From contig CANJLH010000007.1 of NCBI GenBank assembly GCA_947475415.1, positions 1 to 64,000 on the forward strand: a DNA stretch of 64,000 bases. The letters run 5' to 3'. The position numbers and the translations under genes are program-made. The stretch comes from Caulobacteraceae bacterium. GTDB lineage: Bacteria; Pseudomonadota; Alphaproteobacteria; Caulobacterales; Caulobacteraceae. Under the pieces are notes generated by a model. The model saw only the letters and a list, made by a program, of their open reading frames with translations. It was not told the DNA's origin and ran no database searches. Position 1 is the first letter of the stretch; every line of letters starts with the position of its first letter. Shown here in pieces: positions 43,208-52,780 of this stretch.

Positions 43208-44074
43208 ATGTCTGACGATCCCCTGCAGATTATCGCCCGCGGCCCTCGCGTCGCAGCCGAAGCCGCCGCCGCCGCGATCGACACTGACCCGGCCACCGAG
43301 GGGGTCACCTATTCGATCCTGGAGGAGGACGAGGACCATGACGTCTGGCGCATCGACGCCTTCCCCACCACAGCCGAGGAAGCCGCCGCCCTGACAGCAG
43401 GGCTGGCGGCCCATCCCACCCTGCGAGTGGTGAGCGAAGTCCTGGCCGACGCCGACTGGCTGGCCATGTCGCTATCGGGGCTGCCGCCAGTGCGCGCCGG
43501 GCGGTTCTTCATCTATGGCGCCCATGACCTTGGACGGGCCCCGCTCAACGCCGTCAACCTGCGCATCGAAGCCGGCGCGGCGTTTGGAACCGGACACCAC
43601 GGCACCACGGTGGGCTGCCTGCTGGGGTTCGACCATTTGCTTAAGTCCCACCGCTTTCCCCGAGTGCTCGATGTGGGGTGCGGCACCGGGGTGCTGGCCA
43701 TCGCCGCCGCGCGCACTGGCTCGTCGCGATCCGTAGGCACCGACATCGACAGGCCGTCGGTGCGGATCGCTGGCGAGAACGCCCGCATGAACCGGGCGCC
43801 AGCGCGGTTCGTCCATGCATCGGGGCTTGGACACCGGGATGTGCGCGCCGCTGCCCCATATGATCTGGTGTTCGCCAACATCCTGGCCCCGCCCCTGGTA
43901 GCGCTGGCGCAGCATATCAAGGGCGCTCTGCGGCCAGGCGGTTTTGTAATCCTGTCAGGTCTCCTGCGCACGCAGGAGCGGCGGGTGCTGGCGGCCTACC
44001 GATCGCGAGGATTCCAGCTCATCCGCCGCATTCACCGCGACGCCTGGGCGGCGCTGGTGCTGAAGCGACCCTGA
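43208..44074 (+). CDS. prmA: Ribosomal protein L11 methyltransferase
   Basis: 288 residues. The N-terminal substrate domain is degenerate, as often in alphaproteobacteria; the SAM domain has [34 protein letters not shown] and FANILAPPL, all PrmA signatures. It trimethylates lysines of ribosomal protein L11. The glutamate-rich N-terminus ([17 protein letters not shown]) resembles caulobacterial PrmA. It stands alone between small hypothetical genes. Confidence 0.93.
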   Translation: MSDDPLQIIARGPRVAAEAAAAAIDTDPATEGVTYSILEEDEDHDVWRIDAFPTTAEEAAALTAGLAAHPTLRVVSEVLADADWLAMSLSGLPPVRAGRFFIYGAHDLGRAPLNAVNLRIEAGAAFGTGHHGTTVGCLLGFDHLLKSHRFPRVLDVGCGTGVLAIAAARTGSSRSVGTDIDRPSVRIAGENARMNRAPARFVHASGLGHRDVRAAAPYDLVFANILAPPLVALAQHIKGALRPGGFVILSGLLRTQERRVLAAYRSRGFQLIRRIHRDAWAALVLKRP

Positions 44075-44161
44075 TCACCCGGACGGGGAACGATGTTCCC
44101 GAGGTTGCGTTTGAAGGTGGTGAGCCGGCCAATGGATCGGCGCCCAATTGGGACCCATCGC

Positions 44162-44602
44162 ATGTCGGACTCCGAAACTCCCTACGTCCAAACTACAGTT
44201 GTTCAGGAGCCTATCGTCGTGCGCCGTGAGTTCGAACCGGCGCGACGAAGCAACAATGGTTGGTGGATGGCGCTCTTCGTCGCCTTGCTCGCCATCGGCG
44301 CCGTGATCTTGCTCATGAACAACAGCAACCGCGATTCGGAGCTTCAGGCCGCCCGCGATGCCGGTCGCACGGAAGCCCTGACGGACAGCGCCGCGCAGAC
44401 TGCGCAGCTTGCAACATCCGCCGCGGCGGAGGACTCGCGGAGAGCCGCTGAAAGCACGGTCAGCGCCAGCGCGCTGGCTGCCGAAGGCGCCAGAGTGGCG
44501 GCGGAACGAGCGGCCGAGCGGTCCCAGGCGGCTGCGACCAGCGCGGCCACGAGTTCAGGGTACGCCGCCGGCAACACCGTCGATCCGCCCTCGCCAGAGT
44601 AG
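44162..44602 (+). CDS. Hypothetical single-pass membrane protein, alanine-rich
   Basis: 146 residues from ATG 44162. A polar N-terminus (about 35 residues) is followed by one helix (NGWWMALFVALLAIGAVILLM) and an Ala/Glu/Arg-rich region of about 80 residues likely to form a periplasmic coiled coil (QAARDAGRTEALTDSAAQ, then AAEGARVAAERAAERSQAA). No family recognised. It lies 87 bp after prmA on the same strand. Confidence 0.62.
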   Translation: MSDSETPYVQTTVVQEPIVVRREFEPARRSNNGWWMALFVALLAIGAVILLMNNSNRDSELQAARDAGRTEALTDSAAQTAQLATSAAAEDSRRAAESTVSASALAAEGARVAAERAAERSQAAATSAATSSGYAAGNTVDPPSPE

Positions 44603-44679
44603 CATGCGGCTCAATGGTTCCGGATGGCTGGCTGATATCAGCTTGCCGGCTCATCCAGGGCCGCGCGGCTCGATCCTGC

Positions 44680-45252
44680 TCACAACGGTTTGGCCGTACG
44701 CCATTCCTCCGCCAGGATCGCGTAGAGGTAGGAGTCTCGCCAGACACCCTTCACAAACACATCGCGCCGAAACCGCGCTTCGCGGCGCATGCCGAGTTTG
44801 GCCAACAGACTCCAGGACGCCCGATTGCGTACATCGGCCGTCGCCCAGATGCGGTGCAGACCGAGCGTCTCGAACCCGACCGCAAGCATGGCCCGGGCCG
44901 CCTCGGTTCCGTAGCCCTTCCGCCAATAGGCGCGATTGTAGCTGTGGCCAAAGTCAGCGCTTCGGTTGGCGAGATCCTTCACACCTAGCCGGATCGAACC
45001 GATCACGCGGCTGTCCGCCAGATGCTCGACCAAGAGGTTGACGTCTGCCCGCGGCCACTCGGCCTGCTTCTTGGTCCATCTATCCAGAACGTCGCGCGTC
45101 GTGGCTTCATCGTTCGGGCCCCAGTCCATGTAGCGGGCCACCTCGGGATCGCTGGCGTAGGCGTGGATATCGGCAGAGTCCGACTCCCGAGCCTCGCGCA
45201 ACAGAAGGCGCTTGGTGCGAATGGGAAACCAGGGGGCATCGGGTAGTTTCAT
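44680..45252 (-). CDS. GNAT family N-acetyltransferase (RimJ/RimL type)
   Basis: 190 residues of the Acetyltransf_3 fold. TKRLLLREARESDSADIHAYASDPEVARYM opens it, the acetyl-CoA loop is YWRKGYGTEAARAML, and RNRASWSLLAKLGMRREARFRRDVFVKG is the C-terminal signature. A strong AAGGAG precedes the ATG. Substrate could be a ribosomal protein N-terminus, an amino acid or a small amine. It is divergent from pepP with a 249-bp gap in which I see no gene. Confidence 0.9.
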   Translation of the reverse strand: MKLPDAPWFPIRTKRLLLREARESDSADIHAYASDPEVARYMDWGPNDEATTRDVLDRWTKKQAEWPRADVNLLVEHLADSRVIGSIRLGVKDLANRSADFGHSYNRAYWRKGYGTEAARAMLAVGFETLGLHRIWATADVRNRASWSLLAKLGMRREARFRRDVFVKGVWRDSYLYAILAEEWRTAKPL

Positions 45253-45501
45253 TGTACATCTCCTTCGGGATTGACCGGCGGCGGAGATGGCGAAAATCGC
45301 GAACCCTGCCGAGCGGCGGGGTCGCGGGGTTTTGGGCGGGCTTTAGCTCAGCGCGCGCGAAAACCGCCGACCCCTGGGGGGACCGGAGAAATTCGACGGC
45401 ATCTGGCAGGCGCGAACGTCCATGGCGGCTGCTTAGCTCAAAGGGCGGTGGCCCGGCAACCTGGCTTTGCCCGATGGCCTTGAAGCGACTACATCTCGCC
45501 C

Positions 45502-47307
45502 ATGCGCCAGACCTTCGATGAATCCACCGACCCCTCCTTCGGCCGCAAACACGTGCCGCTGATCCGCCAGGCCATGGCGCGGCAAGGCCTGGACGGCTTC
45601 CTGGCGCCGCACGAGGACGAGCATCAGAACGAGTATCTGCCCGCCGCTAACGACCGGCTGGCCTGGGCGACCGGTTTCACCGGCTCGGCCGGAGCCGCTG
45701 TGATCCTGGCCGACAAGGCGGCGATCTTCGTGGATGGCCGGTACACCCTGCAAGTCCGCGATCAGGTGGACGCATCCCTTTTCGAGATCCGCGACCTGGT
45801 GGAGGGCGGCGTCCCGGCCTATCTGGAGTCCGCCGTGAGCAAGGGGCAGGTGATCGGCTATGACCCGCGGCTGCATAGCCCCGACGCCCTGGCCAGGCTA
45901 CAGACTTCGGCGGCCAAGGCCGGCGCAGAATTGAAACCCGTCGCCGTTAATCCGCTGGACGAGGCCTGGGGCGCTGCGCGGCCGGCGCAGCCGCAGGCGC
46001 CAGTGGTTGCGCATCCGCTCGAATACGCTGGCGAAGACTCCGCAGCCAAGCGCGCGCGGGTGGGTGCGGCTTTAGGCGCAGACGCCGCGGTGCTGACCGC
46101 CCCGGCGTCGCTGGCCTGGTTGTTCAATATCCGCGGCGGTGACGTGATCCGCTCTCCCCTCCCCCTGGGCCAGGCGATCCTGCGCAAGGATGGCGCGGCG
46201 CGGTTGTTTCTGGACCGCGCCAAGGTGACCCCTGACCTCGTCGCATGGCTGGGAAATGAGGTAACCCTGGAGTCGCCGGACGATCTGCCCCAGGCGCTGG
46301 CGGACCTGCGCGGCAAGCGGGTGCTGGTGGATCCCGGCCAGTCGTCAGCCTGGTACTTTGACGCCCTGAGCGTGGCCGGGGCGGAGGTTGCCCGAGGCGA
46401 CGACCCCTGCGTGCTACCGCGCGCCTGCAAGAATCCGGTAGAGCTGGAGGGTGCCCGCCGGGCTCACGCCCGGGACGGTGCGGCGTTGACCAGCTTCCTG
46501 CACTGGCTGGCCACCGAGGGCGAACGCACCCTGCCGGACGAACCGGAAGTGGTGGCCCGGCTGGAGGGCTTCCGCGAGGCCACTGGGGCGCTGAAGGATC
46601 TCTCCTTCGACACCATCGCCGGAGTGGCGGGCAATGGCGCCATCGTCCACTACCGGCCCACAGCCCGGTTGGCGAAGCGGCTTGAGCCCGGGTCCCTGCT
46701 GCTGGTGGATTCCGGCGCCCAGTACCTGGACGGCACCACCGACGTAACCCGCACTGTGGCCATCGGAACCCCCACGGCGGAGATGTCCCAACGCTTCACC
46801 CTGGTTCTCAAGGGTCACCTGGCGCTGGGGCGAGTGCGGTTCCCGGCCGGCACTACCGGCTCGGCCTTGGACGTCCTGGCCCGTGCAGCTCTGTGGGTCC
46901 ACGGCTTGGACTACGACCATGGTACAGGCCACGGTGTGGGCTCTTACTTGGGGGTGCATGAGGGGCCGCAGCGGATTTCCAAGTCCCCCAGTCCGGTGGC
47001 GCTCAAGCCCGGCATGATTCTCTCCAACGAGCCCGGCTACTACAAGGAAGGCGCCTACGGCATCCGCATCGAGAACCTACAGGTGGTGACGCCCGCCGAA
47101 CCGATCCCCGGCGGCGAGCGGACCATGCACGGCTTCGAGACCCTGACTCTGGCACCCATCGACCGGCGGCTGGTGGCGGCGGACTTGCTGACCGCGGAGG
47201 AGCGCGCCCAACTCAACGCCTATCACGCCCGGGTGTTGGCGGTAGTCGGGCCGCTGGTGGACGAGGCGGTGCGGGGCTGGTTGGCGGAGGTTTGCGCGGC
47301 GGTTTGA
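45502..47307 (+). CDS. pepP: Aminopeptidase P family protein (M24B)
   Basis: 601 residues, the long three-domain form. Two creatinase-like N-terminal domains precede the pita-bread catalytic domain, where the metal ligands are Asp403 and Asp414 (VDSG...DGTTDVTRT, spaced 11 as in E. coli), His in HGTGHGVGSYLGVHEGPQ, Glu in SNEPGYYKEG and Glu in IRIENL. It removes N-terminal residues followed by proline. The last 39 codons (47188-47304) recur in decayed form at 52472-52591, 5.3 kb downstream. Confidence 0.93.
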   Translation: MRQTFDESTDPSFGRKHVPLIRQAMARQGLDGFLAPHEDEHQNEYLPAANDRLAWATGFTGSAGAAVILADKAAIFVDGRYTLQVRDQVDASLFEIRDLVEGGVPAYLESAVSKGQVIGYDPRLHSPDALARLQTSAAKAGAELKPVAVNPLDEAWGAARPAQPQAPVVAHPLEYAGEDSAAKRARVGAALGADAAVLTAPASLAWLFNIRGGDVIRSPLPLGQAILRKDGAARLFLDRAKVTPDLVAWLGNEVTLESPDDLPQALADLRGKRVLVDPGQSSAWYFDALSVAGAEVARGDDPCVLPRACKNPVELEGARRAHARDGAALTSFLHWLATEGERTLPDEPEVVARLEGFREATGALKDLSFDTIAGVAGNGAIVHYRPTARLAKRLEPGSLLLVDSGAQYLDGTTDVTRTVAIGTPTAEMSQRFTLVLKGHLALGRVRFPAGTTGSALDVLARAALWVHGLDYDHGTGHGVGSYLGVHEGPQRISKSPSPVALKPGMILSNEPGYYKEGAYGIRIENLQVVTPAEPIPGGERTMHGFETLTLAPIDRRLVAADLLTAEERAQLNAYHARVLAVVGPLVDEAVRGWLAEVCAAV

Positions 47308-47521
47308 GATTGGGGGCGCTGGTCAGCGGATTAGCGCAACCGCGCGGATTTACCCCTGGCACAGTTGTGCGACCAGAAGTGACGTAGGGGCTGCGGGCGT
47401 TCTAATAGCTTGCGTCAGAGCTAAAGCGATTTTCGATCCGTCGGCCTCAAATTGACCAACCTAATTTTCTGATTTAGCGCGATTTTTTCGAAGAGTTGCT
47501 GCAGATTTTTCGCAATACCCA

Positions 47522-47860
47522 CTAGCGGGTTGAGTGTTGCGGGGCGCTCCGGCCATTTCGACTCTGGTACAAGGCCGACAGGATGGGGCGGTCGACCTTG
47601 CGCACAGTCTTGGCGAGGGTGGTGGCGACGCAGGCTTGATCCTCCTGGGAAACGCGACCGCGGGCGGGGTAGGTGTCGCACACCGCCTCAGCAGCGCCTT
47701 GCAGGCGCGCATAGAAGGCCTGGACCGCGGCGCGGTCACGGAAATCGACGCCGGCGGCGGACACTGGCCTGGACGCGAAATCCGCCGTTTCGTCGGCGAA
47801 GGCCGGCGCGGTGGTCGAAAGGATGGCCGCGACAGTGGCGAGATAAATCAGCTTGGTCAT
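47522..47860 (-). CDS. UrcA family protein
   Basis: 112 residues. Signal peptide MTKLIYLATVAAILSTTAPAFA, then the UrcA core: DFRDRAAVQAFYARLQGAAEAVCD, with a second Cys in DQACVATTLAKTVRKVDRPIL. UrcA proteins are small periplasmic proteins of sphingomonads and caulobacters with no known function, often near TonB receptors. A GGGAG ribosome site precedes the ATG. It is convergent with pepP (214 bp of no evident content) and divergent from the TonB receptor. Confidence 0.83.
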   Translation of the reverse strand: MTKLIYLATVAAILSTTAPAFADETADFASRPVSAAGVDFRDRAAVQAFYARLQGAAEAVCDTYPARGRVSQEDQACVATTLAKTVRKVDRPILSALYQSRNGRSAPQHSTR

Positions 47861-48363
47861 AGGAACTCCCTAACTTCGCCCTGACGTCGGGCAGACCACT
47901 CTGGTGGTGGATAGGCTTACCATCCCAATTTCTCAGAAAGATGACAAGTGAATAATTGATACTGAGGAAGTATTGCACTGCGAAAACTTTCAAACTTAGG
48001 ACAAATATCCGCCGCGCCATTCTATCCCCGCTTGGATTTGCCTAAATTTTTTGACTTCGCCCAATATTTCGGCGCCCAATATGGTCGATCTTCGCCCGAT
48101 ACCCACATCGGCGACGCGACCCACGCCGGGTAGCCGAAAAAATGGACAATCCGTGTACGAACCTTGCTCAAGTTCAATAAAATTCGGCCATTCGCCATTT
48201 CCAGCTAGACGACGCCGGAAGTTGGTCAATGATCACATTGATCGTTAGCGGAAGACTCTCGTTGAAGGGGGCCAGATTCGAACGAATATAGATTCTATTT
48301 AGAACCGTTAGGGGTGGACGACGCTCCGGGGGGCAGTGAATACTGCAACCTTGGGGATAACTG
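47861..48363. other. Long AT-rich upstream region of the TonB receptor
   Basis: About 500 bp without a convincing gene and clearly lower in GC than its surroundings. It separates divergent UrcA and TonB-receptor genes, so it should hold two promoters. It includes an operator-like palindrome at 48226-48241 and three GANTC sites at 48254, 48275 and 48291. The receptor ATG at 48364 has only a weak ribosome site. Confidence 0.55.
48226..48241. promoter_or_regulatory. Palindrome upstream of the TonB receptor, candidate operator
   Basis: TCAATG and CATTGA flank an ATCA centre, with partial symmetry extending outward. It lies about 120 bp before the receptor start. The form suits a dimeric repressor or activator such as LacI or GntR type, but no such regulator is encoded nearby. 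Confidence 0.4.
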
Positions 48364-51225
48364 ATGCTGTTTTCAAATAGGCGCCAACTCTTGGCAGCCG
48401 TTTCTGGCCTTGCAGCGCTTGCGGCCCAGGCCACCCACGCTCAGGAGGCGCCGGCTCCGGACACCGCGGCGTTGGATGAGGTGGTGGTCACAGGCACCCG
48501 TCTTCAGACCGGTGGCTTCAACGCGCCGACACCGGTGACGGTGGTGGGCGCAGCCCTGTTCCAGCAGCGCGCCACGGCCAGCGTGTTCGAAGTCATCCGG
48601 GACATCCCGGCCTTCGGGGGCACCGCCGGCCCTTCGGTCAACTCCACCGGCGCGCAGAACGCCTCCAAGGCCAACCTCGACCTGCGCGGCCTGGGTTCGA
48701 CCCGGACCCTGGTGCTGATCAACGGCCGCCGGCATGTTCCCGACGCGCCCACAGCGGTGTTCGACACCAATCTGATCCCCACTAGCCTGATCGACCGGGT
48801 GGACGTGGTCACAGGCGGTGCCTCGGCCGCCTACGGCTCCGACGCGGTGGCCGGCGTCGCCAATTTCGTCCTTAAGAACGAGCTCGAGGGCGGGACCTTC
48901 GACTTGCGGAGCGGCGTCAGCCAGAAGGGCGACAACCAGGAATACAACGCCGCCGCCGCCTGGGGGAAAGCCTTCGCCGGCGGTCGCGGCCATTTCATCA
49001 TTGGCGGCGACTACACTCACTCGGAGGGCACCGGGAACATGTATTCCCGCTCATGGGGCGAGGCCGAGCCGGGCGCCCTGTCGCTCCCCGCCAGCCGCGC
49101 CGCCGGCCTGCCGGCTACCGTGATCACAAACCACGTCGAGACCGCCGCCTACAACGCCTCGGGCCTGATCACAGGCGGGCCGCTCAGGGGCCTGGCTTTC
49201 GGCGAGAACGGGACCACCTATCGCTTCCCCTTCGGATCGATCGTCGGCGGCACCGAGATGATCGGGACGGGCAACTACGGTAGCGTCGAGAACCCCGACC
49301 AGTTCCTGCGGCCCAAGTACAAACGTTCCGCCGTCCTGGCGCGAGTCCAGTACGACTTCACCGACACCATCCAAGGCTTTGCCCAGTTGCAGTATGGCAT
49401 GCTGCGCACCTACGGCCGCTCGTTCGGCGCGCGGGTGCCGAACTTCAACAATTACCCGGTGCAGATCGGCAACCCCTTCCTCCCGGCCTCGGTGGTCGCC
49501 GCCATGCGCGCCGCCAACATCACCAGTTTCACCTATTCGGCAAGCCGCCACGACGACCTGGGCTCGATCGCCTCACGCAATCGCAGCGAGACCGTGCAGT
49601 TCGACTCCGGCCTCAAGGGCGAGATCGGCAACGGCTGGAAGTGGGACGTAGGCGCCAGCGCCGGCAAGGCGACCTTCGCTCCGAATATCCACAACACTCC
49701 GCGCGAGGCCGACTTCTTCCACTCAGCCTATGTAGTGACCGGCGCCGATGGCAAACCGGCCTGCGGGCCGGTGGCCACCGACCCCTATTTCAATGCCCAG
49801 AACGCCATCGTGAAGGCCCGGCTGATCGCCAACCTTTCGCCGAACTGCGTGCCTTACAACATCTTTGGGACCAACCTGACTCAGAACCAGGCGGCGTTGG
49901 CCTATTTCAACTCCGCCTCCCAGGCCGACATGGAGTTCCGCCAGTACGACGTCGCCGGCAACGTGGCTGGAACGCTCTACGCCCTTCCGGCGGGCGACCT
50001 CTCCTTCGCCGCCGGAATCGAGTGGCGGCGCGACACCGCCAGCGTCGTAAACTGCGCCGACTGCCAGAAGCTGGCGCTGATGAATCAGAACTACTCGCTC
50101 TACACTGGCGCGATCAACGTCACTGAGGGCTACCTGGAGGTCGGCGTGCCGGTGCTCAAGGACATGCCCCTCGCCTACGCCCTGGAACTGAACGGGGCGG
50201 TCCGCCACACCGACTATTCCACCTCCGGAGCGGTCACTACCTGGAAGGTGGGAACGACCTGGGACGTCACCGACTTCTTCCGCTACCGTGCTACCCGCTC
50301 GCGCGACATCCGCGCGCCCAACATCAACGAGTTGTTCAACCCGGGTTCGGAGGGTAACCCCAACGTAGTCAACCGGGTGACCGGGGCGTCCGGCTTCACC
50401 AAGTCCAACACCGTCGGCAACCCGAACCTGACGCCGGAGACCAGCTACACCACCACCATGGGCGTGGTCTTCCAGCCGCACTGGGGCTTCAGCGACGGCC
50501 TGCGGCTCAGCGTCGACTTCTGGGACATCAACATTAAGGACGTGATCTCCACCCAGGCCATCCAGGACATCCTGGACGCCGTGCTGCTCCGCCGCGACCC
50601 GGTGCTCTCCTCCTTCGTTACCCTGGACCCATCGAGCCCGATCGGGGTCAGCCGGGTGAACGTCCCACAGCAGAACCTCAACGCTCTCAAGACCCATGGG
50701 GTGGATGTCGAGATCGTCTACAAGGTCCCGCTCTCGGGCTTCGACGTTCCGGGGGATTTGACCCTGCGCGCACTCGGATCCTGGATTGCTGAATACCGCA
50801 CGATCACCCCGACCACCGACATTGACACTTCTGGCGTCACCGGCACGCCCACCTGGTCGTGGAACGTCTCGGCCAACTACCGGAACGGCGCCTTCGGAGC
50901 CGGCCTCGTGGCCCGCTACACCTCGCCGATCCGCTTCAGCGCCACTGCCATCGGCCTGGACGACCTCACCCCCGGCTCGCCCGAGTACCTGGCCACGGCC
51001 AAGCTCTCCAATTCCATCAACCAGAACCGCTGGCCGGCCGCCCTCTACTGGAACGGTAACCTCTCCTACAACATCGTCGATGGTCCTGATCGTCGCGTGC
51101 AGGCCTACCTGGCCGTCGACAACCTGCTCGACAAGCAACCGCCCATCGTCGCCATCAGCATCAACGGCACCGCCTATGACCTGGTCGGCCGCTCATACCG
51201 GTTCGGCGTCCGCTACGCCTTCTGA
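48364..51225 (+). CDS. TonB-dependent receptor
   Basis: 953 residues. Signal peptide ending ATHAQ, TonB box in LDEVVVTGTRLQ, plug domain (about 55-180: RDIPAFGGTAG, LDLRGLGSTRTLVLINGRRHV, VDVVTGGASAAYGSDAVAGVANFVLK), then a beta-barrel ending in YRFGVRYAF with the terminal Phe used for outer-membrane assembly. The plug type (IN-G-RR, GGASA-YGSDA) belongs to the large carbohydrate/peptide-type receptors abundant in caulobacters, not to siderophore receptors. It is followed 39 bp later by a secreted acetamidase-like gene, suggesting joint expression. Confidence 0.94.
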   Translation: MLFSNRRQLLAAVSGLAALAAQATHAQEAPAPDTAALDEVVVTGTRLQTGGFNAPTPVTVVGAALFQQRATASVFEVIRDIPAFGGTAGPSVNSTGAQNASKANLDLRGLGSTRTLVLINGRRHVPDAPTAVFDTNLIPTSLIDRVDVVTGGASAAYGSDAVAGVANFVLKNELEGGTFDLRSGVSQKGDNQEYNAAAAWGKAFAGGRGHFIIGGDYTHSEGTGNMYSRSWGEAEPGALSLPASRAAGLPATVITNHVETAAYNASGLITGGPLRGLAFGENGTTYRFPFGSIVGGTEMIGTGNYGSVENPDQFLRPKYKRSAVLARVQYDFTDTIQGFAQLQYGMLRTYGRSFGARVPNFNNYPVQIGNPFLPASVVAAMRAANITSFTYSASRHDDLGSIASRNRSETVQFDSGLKGEIGNGWKWDVGASAGKATFAPNIHNTPREADFFHSAYVVTGADGKPACGPVATDPYFNAQNAIVKARLIANLSPNCVPYNIFGTNLTQNQAALAYFNSASQADMEFRQYDVAGNVAGTLYALPAGDLSFAAGIEWRRDTASVVNCADCQKLALMNQNYSLYTGAINVTEGYLEVGVPVLKDMPLAYALELNGAVRHTDYSTSGAVTTWKVGTTWDVTDFFRYRATRSRDIRAPNINELFNPGSEGNPNVVNRVTGASGFTKSNTVGNPNLTPETSYTTTMGVVFQPHWGFSDGLRLSVDFWDINIKDVISTQAIQDILDAVLLRRDPVLSSFVTLDPSSPIGVSRVNVPQQNLNALKTHGVDVEIVYKVPLSGFDVPGDLTLRALGSWIAEYRTITPTTDIDTSGVTGTPTWSWNVSANYRNGAFGAGLVARYTSPIRFSATAIGLDDLTPGSPEYLATAKLSNSINQNRWPAALYWNGNLSYNIVDGPDRRVQAYLAVDNLLDKQPPIVAISINGTAYDLVGRSYRFGVRYAF

Positions 51226-51264
51226 ACCCAGACCATCAGCCCGTTGAAACGAGGAAATTTATTC

Positions 51265-52326
51265 ATGTCCGCCGAGTTCAAGACCCTGCTCGCGGCCGCT
51301 GTGCTGTCCCTGGCCACGCCCGCTGTCGCCGCTCCGAAGTACGACCACCTGCTGCGTTCGACCCTTGAGAACGTCAAGCGCGGCTTCATCTCCGCCGACA
51401 CTCCGCCGGTGCTGAAGATCAAGTCCGGCGAGACCGTGCGCATCGACACCATCTCGCACGGGGGCGTCACGGAGGATCCCGTCGCCTTCTTCGCCGCGGC
51501 CGGCATCCCGCCGGAGGAGGTGCTGGACGACGTCAAGGCTATTGCCAAGGTCAGCCAGCAGAACGGCTTCGCCGGACACATCCTCACGGGCCCCATCTAC
51601 ATCGAGGGCGCCGAACCGGGCGACCTTCTCGAGGTGCGTATTCTCGATGTCGAGCCGCGCGTCCCCTACGGCGTCAACAGCCCCGGGCCGGGCGGGGCGG
51701 CGCCCAACATCCTCAAGGAGCGCGGCACGCGGATCATCAAGTTCGACGTCAAGCGCGGCGTTGTGTTCAACTCGCCGGGGGTGGAGACGCCGCTGGGCCC
51801 GTTCATGGGCATCATGGCCGTGGCGCCCGGCGAGCCGCGCAGGGTGGGTTCGCGCGCGCCGGGGATTTTCGGCGGCAACATGGACTTCAACAAGTTGAAG
51901 GCCGGCGCCACTCTCTACCTGCCGGTTCACCAACCGGGGGCCCTATTCGTCACCGGCGACTCCCACGCCGCCCAGGGTGACGGCGAGGTGAGCGGCAACG
52001 CCATTGAGGCGTCCATGAGCCCCACCCTCACCTTCATCGTCCACAAGGGCGCCGGCAAGGAGGTCCAGCCCTGGGCCGAGGACGCCGAGAACTACTACAT
52101 CCTGGGCATGGACAAGGACCTCGGTGTGGCGCTCACCCACGCCATAGAGGAGACCGTCAAGTTTCTGGGGGCGAAGAAGGGGCTGACACCTCTGGAGGCC
52201 TATTCCCTGTGCTCCACCGCCGTCGACTTCGCTATCGCCGAGGCCGTTGACGAGAACCTGGTGATATACGGCAAGGTGGCCAAGAAGTGGTTCAAGAAGC
52301 AGGAGCCCTACTGGTCGCGAAAATAG
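51265..52326 (+). CDS. Secreted acetamidase/formamidase family protein
   Basis: 353 residues from ATG 51265 (GAGGAAAT upstream). A signal peptide (to VAA) precedes the FmdA_AmdA domain: IKSGETVRIDTISHGG, GHILTGPIYIEGAEPGDLLEVRIL, GGNMDFNKLKAGATLYLPVHQPGALFVTGDSHAAQGDGEVSG. That GD-x-HAAQGDGE block is the family hallmark. Known members hydrolyse formamide or acetamide in the cytoplasm; an exported version points to a different periplasmic amide or ester. It is probably co-transcribed with the TonB receptor (39-bp gap). Confidence 0.86.
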   Translation: MSAEFKTLLAAAVLSLATPAVAAPKYDHLLRSTLENVKRGFISADTPPVLKIKSGETVRIDTISHGGVTEDPVAFFAAAGIPPEEVLDDVKAIAKVSQQNGFAGHILTGPIYIEGAEPGDLLEVRILDVEPRVPYGVNSPGPGGAAPNILKERGTRIIKFDVKRGVVFNSPGVETPLGPFMGIMAVAPGEPRRVGSRAPGIFGGNMDFNKLKAGATLYLPVHQPGALFVTGDSHAAQGDGEVSGNAIEASMSPTLTFIVHKGAGKEVQPWAEDAENYYILGMDKDLGVALTHAIEETVKFLGAKKGLTPLEAYSLCSTAVDFAIAEAVDENLVIYGKVAKKWFKKQEPYWSRK

Positions 52327-52780
52327 GGACACCCAAGGTGGGACCACCTAAGCGTATCCGCCCAAACTCCAGGGTCTGCACGATGAGGCGCTGCGCCTCG
52401 CACGCTACCCTAGCCACGAGCTCCGGCGGGCTCTGTTGGCGAAGGCCAGTAGTCCCACCGCCTCCGCCCAGTTGACGGCGGAGAAGCGTGTCCAGTTCAA
52501 CGCCTATCATGCCCGGATGCTGGCGGTGGTTGGGCCGCTGGTGGGCGCGGTGTTATGGGAGTGGCTGGCGGCGGTTTGCGCGGCGGTCTGAGTGGCGGTC
52601 GGACGAAATTTGTCTGACGAAAAATTGGGACATTGCGCAGCGGCTACCGGCGCCGAAATCATTTCCTCACCCAAAAGCTTGGCGATGACGTCAGTCGTAG
52701 ATTAGCATCTTCTCCAGACCGCCGGTCGCGGCGGGCCTCGGGGCCCGTCGACCGAAACCCGCGGCGCAGGGAGGATGGAC
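52327..52780. other. Intergenic region holding a pepP remnant
   Basis: About 450 bp between the acetamidase-like and tannase-family genes. An open frame without a start codon runs 52352-52591 and its 3' half is the pepP-tail remnant. From 52592 to 52780 I see no gene; this part should hold the tannase promoter. The GGGAGG at 52770 is the tannase ribosome site. Confidence 0.55.
52469..52591 (+). pseudogene. Decayed duplicate of the aminopeptidase P C-terminus
   Basis: In frame this reads QLTAEKRVQF, NAYHARMLAVVGPLV, GAVLWEWLAAVCAAV and stop. The intact pepP at 45502-47307 ends with LTAEERAQL, NAYHARVLAVVGPLV, DEAVRGWLAEVCAAV and stop. By my count about 28 of 39 residues match, and the DNA matches well too. 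No start codon or upstream pepP sequence precedes it. It is in the same orientation as pepP, 5,284 bp further on, so it is a fragment of an ancient tandem copy. Confidence 0.85.

Noticed and set aside
45330-45365. tRNA-like start (GGGCTTTAGCTCAG) upstream of pepP
   Set aside because: The D-arm-like string is not followed by an anticodon arm, T-arm or acceptor complement; no cloverleaf can be drawn.
48268-48300. T-loop-like GTTCGAATC on the minus strand upstream of the TonB receptor
   Set aside because: No acceptor stem, CCA context or anticodon arm at the expected distances; it is explained by the GATTC sites.
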